Source: Opitutaceae bacterium
GTDB lineage: Bacteria > Verrucomicrobiota > Verrucomicrobiia > Opitutales > Opitutaceae
Direction: 5' to 3'
Assembly (NCBI GenBank): GCA_016711225.1
Contig: JADJTK010000056.1
Location: forward strand, 1 to 42,470
DNA: 42,470 nucleotides
Shown here: one piece after another, positions 36,413 through 42,470 of the stretch
How positions within the stretch are numbered: position 1 is the stretch's first letter
How the letters are laid out: each line of letters begins with the position of its first letter
Translations under genes and position numbers: made by a program
Notes under the pieces: model-generated
The model's database searches: none
What the model was told of the DNA's origin: nothing
The model's input: the letters and a program-made list of their open reading frames with translations, nothing else

Positions 36413-37150
36413 TCAAGTTTCCATGAGTGTTACGGCCACCCCAAAGTGATCGGAGAGCCACTTCTCTGGTCTGGGCACGTCGGGCCATCGAATGGCAGGC
36501 TCAGGTTGCCACCGAGAATTCCGCAGCGCGCAGATGTGATCGATACAAGCACAGGGCGCGGAATCACGAAAGATGGGATCGCCCTCGCCACCGGTTAGGG
36601 CGACCAACCCACAATCATCCAAGGCCGCGACCAATGCTGTTCGGTTGGTCCGGGAGCCATAGTAACGCGAGCCGACCAAGTCCTGATTGAAGTCTCCGAG
36701 CACGAAGAATTCATCCGTGGGGAATTCACGGCGTAGCCTATGCCAGTCGGCGACCTGAACCTTCAAGGCTTCGGCAAAGGCAATCCCACCGGCCTCCGGA
36801 TGGCCGCGCCATTGGCTCCCGGTCCACGGCAAGACTGTGCCAAAGACAAGGAACGGGGCCGCCGCATCCGGGAAGACTCGCGCCGCGGAGGTACGCTCCC
36901 TGTCGCGGGTCTCCAAAGGTTCAATCCGATGTTTCGACCAGATCGTGACCCAGCGATGCGCGGGCAAGTGCAAACCATCACGCCCTGCCGCGGAACTACA
37001 TGAGAACGGCAGGCCCGGCGTGAAAACCGTCGTGAGTCTCCGTGGTACCCAAACATCCCGCGGCGATTCCTGTCGGTCCACAAACGGGCGGCGGCTCGCC
37101 GTGCAGGTGCAACCGGAAGGGCGAGATTCCAATTCGCGAGTCTTAAACGC
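36413..37150 (-). pseudogene. endonuclease/exonuclease/phosphatase family protein, broken frame
   Basis: The C-terminal two thirds are in one frame: HRWVTIWSKHRIEPLETRD, the metal and catalytic block FFVLGDFNQDL, then ACIDHICALRN and LSDHFGVAVTL. These are the EEP superfamily motifs (GDxN, DH, SDH). The N-terminal RLANWNLALPVAPARRAAAR, LWTDR is in a second frame; a third supplies TETHDGFHAG with DVWV between, so several one-base shifts lie at about 37020-37070. No start codon is evident near RLRLANWNL. The substrate (DNA, RNA, phosphoester) cannot be told. The gene ends about 15 bp before the DUF2726 membrane segment, so the two are probably co-transcribed. Confidence 0.7.
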
Positions 37151-37196
37151 GAACGGAGATTGGGCCCGGAGAATGCCGACTGTGCTAATGTGAGGC

Positions 37197-37310
37197 TGGG
37201 ATCCAACGAGCAATGGGGCTGAGGGTTTGCAGCCAACGATAGGAAACCGTCGCCATCCCATACATGCACGGGGTAAGGCGACTACACCGCAATCGTTGCA
37301 TTCGCGCTAC
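37197..37310 (-). repeat. dispersed repeat, copy A
   Basis: About 110 bp similar to 39291-39400. The minus strand reads TPCMYGMATVS then WLQTLSPIARWIPAS; the other copy gives TPCMKGIETVS and, with one shift, WLRTLSPIARWIP. Many differences fall at codon third positions (ATT/ATC, GCT/GCC, CCA/CCG). It lies directly in front of the nuclease-like gene at 36413-37150. Confidence 0.6.
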
Positions 37311-37632
37311 GGAAACGGGGGCTTGGGCTGGTGCCATGGAGGATGATCTAGGACGGTGAGGGATGACGCTTCGGGATTTGAAGGAGACCTTAGCACGGGG
37401 CCTTGGACAATTGCCGCCCCACCCCAACGAGGAGGCGGAATCTCGGTTATCCCTAAAGCCGCTAAGCTGGTTGCTCCCAACCCGCCGAACTGCGTATCGG
37501 CCGGGGTGTGGCGCTCAAACCGGCCCTCCCTCCCCTGCCCCCACAATTGTCCAACCCCCTGTGGTAGGATCCGCGCCGTACTCACCACGGCCGGGAAACC
37601 GCCGATCCACCAAACACTGTCCTCCTCATCCT

Positions 37633-38049
37633 ATGAGCCTGTGCATCACGGAACACGCCCGACAGAGGGCCAACGAGCGGCTGGGCTGGAGCATGCGCAC
37701 CCTCGACCGCATGCTGGAACGGATCTTCCATTTCGGACTCGCGCCGGAGAAGGCACCCGCGCGTCTGGCCCGCTTCCTCACCCACCTGCAAGATGGGGCC
37801 GGCGCCACGGTCCGCGCCTACGGTCAGCATGTCTTCATCTTCCAACACGTCGAAGATCACGCCGACATCGCCCTCGTGACCGTCTACCTCGTCCAGACGA
37901 ATCTCCGTTCCTTGCTCCGCAAGCGCACTTTCACCTCGGCAAATACCAACCGCTTTCCCTCTTCAACGCCTACCGGTGTCCCGTCCCGCGAAGGGTGGGC
38001 CCCCAATAATCGCAGCTGCGAACCCGAGTCCATCCCGGTCGCCGCCTGA
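37633..38049 (+). CDS. small hypothetical protein
   Basis: At 138 residues, it starts MSLCITEHARQRANERLGWS, then MRTLDRMLERIFHFGLAPEK, and ends its core with YGQHVFIFQHV and IALVTVYLVQTNL. From memory this resembles a small family common in phages and mobile elements (HAxxRxxERLG at the N-terminus, VFxFxxxxLVTVY at the C-terminus). That is a recollection, not a search result. The last 40 residues look unconserved. The ATG at 37633 was preferred to far-upstream starts. 37311-37632 shows no gene. Confidence 0.55.
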   Translation: MSLCITEHARQRANERLGWSMRTLDRMLERIFHFGLAPEKAPARLARFLTHLQDGAGATVRAYGQHVFIFQHVEDHADIALVTVYLVQTNLRSLLRKRTFTSANTNRFPSSTPTGVPSREGWAPNNRSCEPESIPVAA

Positions 38050-38207
38050 ACAAATCCCAATCACCTGATAGCAACACGGACCGCTTGAAACTCGAGTACG
38101 ACATTTCACCCAAACTAGGATCTCCTGCGAAAAAGACTTTCAGGACATCCTGCGGCGCCTAAGTATATATTCACTGACCACCCACACCTAACCACTTCTC
38201 TTGTAAC

Positions 38208-38444
38208 ATGTCTACGGAAGAATCGCAGAGGATGCCGCACACTCTCTCAATGGTCAGCGGCGAGCTTCATTTTGGAGAGGTCGAAAAGCCGCTGGAACAA
38301 GGTCGCAAGGCCTACCGTGTTGGGAATGCATTCACACTCGGCAGCAAAGAGTTCAAGCGCGGGTTCACAATCAGACTTTTCCCCAACGACCCCCGCGTCG
38401 AGGCGTTAATGAACACGGGGTATCTCGTCCGACCGGTGATTTGA
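38208..38444 (+). CDS. small hypothetical protein
   Basis: At 78 residues (MSTEESQRMPHTLSMVSGEL, then KEFKRGFTIRLFPNDPRVEA), hydrophilic, no motif recognised. A relatively AT-rich leader with TATATATTC near 38164 precedes it. It is the only frame of note between 38050 and 38512. Confidence 0.4.
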   Translation: MSTEESQRMPHTLSMVSGELHFGEVEKPLEQGRKAYRVGNAFTLGSKEFKRGFTIRLFPNDPRVEALMNTGYLVRPVI

Positions 38445-38512
38445 TGCCCCACAATGTCGACCGAATGACGAACAAGCTGTAGGACGCCGGCCGGACGCTC
38501 ACGTTTGAGGCT

Positions 38513-39136
38513 CTATTGGTCGATCCGAACTCCAGGTTTCTTCTTCGGAGCTGGCCCCCTGGTTTTACTCGATAGCTCGAACCGGTCGCATTTCTCCGAA
38601 CTTTGCTTCGAAGAAACGACCAGGTACATGCCCCACGCCAATTGCGTGAGTCCAGCCTCCTCCTTGATCTCGATGTCCGTCGGAAATCGTCCAAGTTCAG
38701 GCAAGCGCCATAATCGCTTTATAAATCCCAAGGTTCGCATTCCGATTCTCAAGTCGCGCGAATTTATCGACCGGTTACAATCACGACACATCACCCGGAG
38801 ATTTTCGATCCCGTTGTTTCGTGTGTCTTTGTCCTTATGGTCAAGCGTGAGGTCGTAATGAGTATCGCATTTTGCAGCATCGAAACTCACTCTTCACGAG
38901 CAGATGCAAATCTCAGCTGTTTCAGGAGCCCCTCCGTATTCCGCACGTTTCAGAAAACCCTGTCGCATCGGGCCCGGCTGGACTGAGGCGAATGCGGATA
39001 ACAGCGCCCTAAGTGCCTCATCTTCGCCGACACCAAGGTTTCTAGCAGCGTGTTTATATTCTTCATATTGCTCAAAGCGTGTCGATTCCCGGGGATGCAA
39101 CCTGAAATGGGTTTCAGGGCAACCTCGCCGATTCAT
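38513..39136 (-). CDS. HNH-like endonuclease gene with an internal stop
   Basis: The lower part (38513-38890) encodes AAKCDTHYDLTLDHKDKDTR, then NNGIENLRVMCRDCN: an HNH nuclease core, with catalytic LDH, the NNGxENL block and a CxxC zinc pair. The frame continues upstream through a TGA (near 38889-38893) into AEICICS, which supplies the first cysteine pair, and further to MNRRGCPETHFRLHPREST at 39136. A one-base error could have made the stop. The C-terminal region is basic (RGPAPKKKP). It lies on the same strand as, and downstream of, the helicase and unknown gene. Confidence 0.6.
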
Positions 39137-39290
39137 TGTGCCCGCACCCATGCAGCGGAGGCGCTCCTGGTTAGCTCGTTTGTCGCATGCCGGCACGTCG
39201 CGGCGCGTCCAACTGTCTTGGCGAATTGGTCAGCGGGATCCACTCAACCGGAGATCGGGTCGAGAAGCCCGTCCGTGCGGGACGGAGGCG

Positions 39291-39400
39291 GGATCCAACG
39301 GGCGATGGGGCTAAGGTTCGCAACCAAAAGAGGAAACGGTCTCGATCCCCTTCATGCAAGGGGTAGGCGCGAAACAACGAGACGCGGAGATCGCGGCCAC
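39291..39400 (-). repeat. dispersed repeat, copy B
   Basis: Related to 37197-37310. It contains a hairpin (CCCCTT/AAGGGG, loop GCATG, 39344-39360). An additional GCGGGATCCA pair lies at about 39233 and 39287, and a CCGTCC/GGACGG hairpin between them. It lies about 150 bp upstream of the HNH-like gene start. The rest of 39137-39551 shows no gene I can support. Confidence 0.55.
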
Positions 39401-39551
39401 GGTGGCACACCAAACATAGTGTCGCTGAATCTCCGGCAAGCTGAAAGCTCGCCGCGTCGGTACATGCCCACGAGCGCCGATCGGGATGTGGTGCTGAAGC
39501 ATGGAAGAGGACAATTGGGTGAAGCAGCGGCATAACGCGCACAGGCTTTCT

Positions 39552-40237
39552 CTATTCGAACCCATGTCGGCGACGGTGGGCCGCTAGAAACCTCCGATTC
39601 TCTTCATACACCCGAGGAAGGCGTTCGTTGCCGCAAAGACCGAGAGCTGCCCGGTCCTCGGCCGAAAAGCGCGCGGAATATAGCATTCGCCCGTCGTCAC
39701 CGAACGAAATCAATCCCCACTCCAAACGCTGCGTCTGGGTGGGCGGAAAGCAGTAGGCCGTTGTGCGGGTTGAGCTGTTCTTCCGTCGTGGAATCAGCCC
39801 AACGCTGAATGTGCGACGCCCGCAACACTTCGAGGGCGCGGCAACGAAGTGATCACTGGCTCCGTCCCACAAGCGGACAACTTCCGCCCGGTACCAATCC
39901 TGACCGATCCAGCGCCGCCCAGACGCCATCGAAGAGGCACTGCTCGTCGATGAGCTGGACTCCCGCACTTCGGCTTCCGTGTATGGGCGCGCTACAGCCT
40001 GGGATCCTTTCCCTTCAGACCACGAAATTGTCTCTCCATCACCCACCTTCACGAAAAGACAATCGATCACGTCGGCCAAAGCGCCGTAAACTGAGCGAAC
40101 TCCATCAAGAAGACATCGACTCTCGATCGTTCACCGCCACGCGCGGCGCGGATTTCCCTCCGGCACATTCCGATCGCGTTCGACATGTAGCGATTCGTTC
40201 CGTCAATCTCCCTGCAGATATCGATGTATTTGGCCAT
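39552..40237 (-). CDS. hypothetical protein, frameshifted
   Basis: An ATG ending at 40237 opens MAKYIDICREIDGTNRYMSN, then AIGMCRREIRAARGG and FLMEFAQFTAL. Near 40085 the protein-like sequence moves to the next frame (ADVIDCLFVKVGDGETISWS) and runs to the stop at 39552, ending LEWGLISFGDDGRMLYSARF, SAEDRAALG and RRFLAAHRRRHGFE. I do not recognise it. It starts about 110 bp after the SNF2-type helicase gene on the same strand, so the two are likely one operon. The Ser-rich middle may itself be frameshifted. Confidence 0.5.
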
Positions 40238-40344
40238 AGCGAGTATTCCAGTGGTGTCCTGACTCTCTGTTTCGGTACTTCCCTAGCCGTCCTTGGTGAC
40301 GAGCGTGCGTTTGAGGATGTTCATGCCACAGAAGGAATCGGGCA

Positions 40345-42470
40345 TCAGGCATCGATGTGTGCGACCAGCAGCGGCCAGACGGCATAACGCACCCGATCTT
40401 GCAGCTCCTGTTGGGTCGGCCGGGCCAACTGTTCGGCCAATGTCCGCTCCATTGCTAGCCAACGATCAGCTCCGACCTCTAGGCTCGTCTTCGTCCTGGT
40501 CGAAAAATCTCGGATGCCGCGGAGCAGTCGCAGTTTCTCATCATCCGTAAGCTCGCGAGGTGAGTTCAGGTCGGGATCTACCGCAAAGAGTCGCAGCTCG
40601 AGTGATGGGTCCTTCGCCCCCGCCGGAGGTATCCAGCTGGAGCTTCTGGCGCAAGAATCCGAAAACCACCGCGCTGCGACCAAACGAATCCCTCAACCCG
40701 CCGTCGGACTCGCCCCACCGGAGCAGGGCCGCGCCCAACGGTTCCGCCGTCACAACATTTTCCCGGAGGATATCGAGCACCATCGAGACATTCCACCCAA
40801 GAGGCACTACCTGTGCCGAGGTTTCGCCGCTCAGCGGGCTACCTTCGTAGTCACCGATCAGGCCCAGCTGTCCGCCCTTCAACCGGAGAACGCGGGCCTC
40901 CTCGCTCGAGGTGACGACTGCGTCTCCCTGGAAACGGAAGCGCGTAACACTCACCCCATTCTCGGACTTGGCGCCACCGTAACGAAGGAGATATGACTCA
41001 AGGTCCACCCATTGGGCCAGTCCGGCCGGCATCTTGCGGATCAACCGCTGATTGGCGGCGAAACGATCGTGGAATCCCTGCCAACTGCGGAAACCGCTGT
41101 CCACCAGCTCCGACAAGCGATTCTCCTCCTGCGGTCCGATATCCGGCGCCGTACTCGCAAGCATGATCTCCTGTAGACTCTCGGGGGCCACCAAGCACAT
41201 CACTCGCGAGAACAATGCCTCGAACCGCTCGGGAGCCACCATCGCGCGCGAGACACTGTGTAGTCGCTGGCGAGCGACGGACCACATGCGCTCCTCGCGG
41301 CTGTCCTGGAGCACGAGAGTATCAACCACGACCGTCTTGCGGGAACCGAAACGATGCACGCGTCCAACCCGTTGCTCCATATCCATGGGATTCCACGGCA
41401 CATGGAGATGGACCAATCGATGGGCAAATTGAAGATTGATGCCCTCGCCACCGGCCCGCGACGAAATCAAGAACTGCGGACCATCCGCCTTGCGGAATCG
41501 CCCCACTTCCCGATCACGCTCGCCGTCGCTCTGGCCGCCAATGATGATCGCGGTGGCTTTCCCGGTTTTCCGCTGCAGCCACCCGGCCAGACCAAGCACG
41601 GTTTCGATCGGTTGCGCAAACAGCACGATCTTGTCGTCGCCAGCGGGGACGATCGACTTCTCCCAGAGCGCATCCCGCTTCGGTTGTTGGGGCGAAAGCA
41701 CGAGATTGATCCCCGTCGCGATCAACGATTGCAGCAGCGACCGTTCATGCTCATTAAAGCCCGGTTCCTCGTCGGCCTCGATATCCTCGACATCGCCGAC
41801 ATCCTCCTGCCGCTGTACCTCTTTGCACATCCGAGCGAAGAGCTCCGCAATTGGCTCGTCCGCCCGACCGCGGCGATACGGTCGCATCGCCGCGAGCGCC
41901 TCACGGAGCACGGGCGTATCTAGCGTCCAACCATCGCGAAGCCCTTGGCGAACCAGATAGCCGAACCCCGCATGCGGACTCGATGCCGCCCATTGCAGCG
42001 CCTGAGCACCGCCAGCCCACCGCGCGCCGGCGCACCACGCTCATGTCGTCCGGCGGCGGACTGAAGAAACGCTGAATCTGTTTGAGCCAATCGCGGTGCT
42101 CGGCGCTGACGTCGCATACGATCGGAGCATTCACCTGCCGTTTGGGAAACAGCGGTTGTTCGTCCCAATCGCGTACATCCTCCTTCGTGCGGAAGATCAC
42201 GCGCCCCGCCAGGCTCGCTTCGTCCTCCCGTTCGGTCCGCAAAAGGGCGACCAAAGTCTCGAATCGCGCTGGATTGGCCTGATGGGGAGTCCCGGACAGG
42301 AGGAACAGGTATCCGCCCTCCGGTTGGCGTGCCAGAATTTTCCCGCACGAGACGCAATTTCTGGACCGGATCACCACCGCCCGGCGCCCAGTCGCTCAAG
42401 TGATGGCACTCGTCCACCACGATCACATCCCAAGGCTTCCCGCTCTTGAACTTCTCGAAATGCGCCGGAT
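40345..42470 (-). CDS. SNF2-type (superfamily 2) helicase, C-terminal part, frameshifted, runs off the right edge
   Basis: Reading leftward from the edge: motif II in VIVVDECHHLSDWAPGGGDP; a frame change near 42345; motif III in FLLSGTPHQANPARFETLVA; FPKRQVNAPIVCDVSAEHRD; another change near 42000; then the helicase C domain, with FAQPIETVLGLAGWLQ, motif V SSRAGGEGINLQFAH and motif VI MEQRVGRVHRFGS. A C-terminal region of about 250 residues follows and, after a shift near 40600, ends in LRYAVWPLLVAHIDA-like residues before TGA at 40345. The Q motif, Walker A and N-terminus lie outside the window. SNF2-like ATPases translocate on double-stranded DNA and occur in several phage-defence systems. 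I cannot name the system. Confidence 0.8.

Noticed and set aside
37356..38009. Long plus-strand frames from 37356/37363 through the small-gene region
   Set aside because: Only the part from the ATG at 37633 looks like protein; the upstream part is low-complexity and lacks conservation.
37197..39400. Integron attC sites, because GTTGGAT fits the GTTRRRY core
   Set aside because: No matching RYYYAAC core is found 60-140 bp away in either copy, there is no integron integrase, and the repeats look coding.
40345..42470. Naming the helicase DrmD (DISARM) or ZorD (Zorya)
   Set aside because: Only generic SNF2 motifs are visible, the N-terminus is outside the window and no other DISARM or Zorya component is present.

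Overview
The window is GC-rich bacterial DNA. It looks like a Gram-negative chromosome: KdsB makes the Kdo precursor of LPS, several proteins have signal peptides or TonB C-terminal domains, and a menaquinone-type UbiE/MenG is present. My best guess is Verrucomicrobiota, Opitutaceae-like. This rests on overall flavour: high GC, pyrimidine-rich leaders without Shine-Dalgarno sequences, a Fur-SufC-SufB-SufD-SufT order, and an Ig-like/calcium-repeat exported protein. It is an inference, not a database result.

Layout. 1-22.7 kb is core-like: an M16 peptidase (frameshifted), a membrane-anchored NUC1 nuclease, a pRiA4b ORF-3 family protein, lysine 2,3-aminomutase (kamA) divergent from carA, a chemotaxis receptor downstream of two small exported TonB-C proteins, kdsB divergent from an HPr gene, tatD divergent from trxB, and an iron-sulfur assembly cluster (Fur-like regulator, sufC, sufB, frameshifted sufD, sufT). 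A decayed stretch follows (20.1-21.2 kb), where a Gfo/Idh/MocA oxidoreductase relic runs into a DUF4143-type relic. A third TonB-C-like exported protein and ubiE/menG complete this part.

From 22.8 kb the DNA is accessory. Two minus-strand tRNA 3'-end fragments (22.83 and 26.07 kb) each have a terminator on one side and, on the other, a pair of 9-10 bp direct repeats spaced 12 bp apart. The second is the 3' part of an initiator-type tRNA-Met with a tyrosine recombinase gene beside it. I read these as attachment sites of two elements, the left one decayed. The left interval holds an SRAP relic, broken XRE-type HTH genes, a DUF309 gene behind a hairpin and a C10 tract, and unknown ORFs. To the right of the integrase come an intact SRAP gene, a TPR lipoprotein, a secreted Ig-like/calcium-repeat protein with a relic of a paralogue, a transglutaminase-like membrane protein, DUF2726/zinc-finger and endonuclease/exonuclease/phosphatase genes, two small unknown ORFs, an HNH-like gene, an unknown gene, and a SNF2-type helicase that runs off the right edge. 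The last three share a strand and could be a nucleic-acid-processing or defence cluster.

Many genes (M16, sufD, TPR, Ig-like, transglutaminase-like, DUF2726, EEP, SNF2) continue their conserved protein sequence in another frame after 1-2 base shifts. This is so general, and spares so much amino-acid conservation, that sequencing or assembly indels are at least as likely as real gene decay. I saw no rRNA, no complete tRNA and no CRISPR array.
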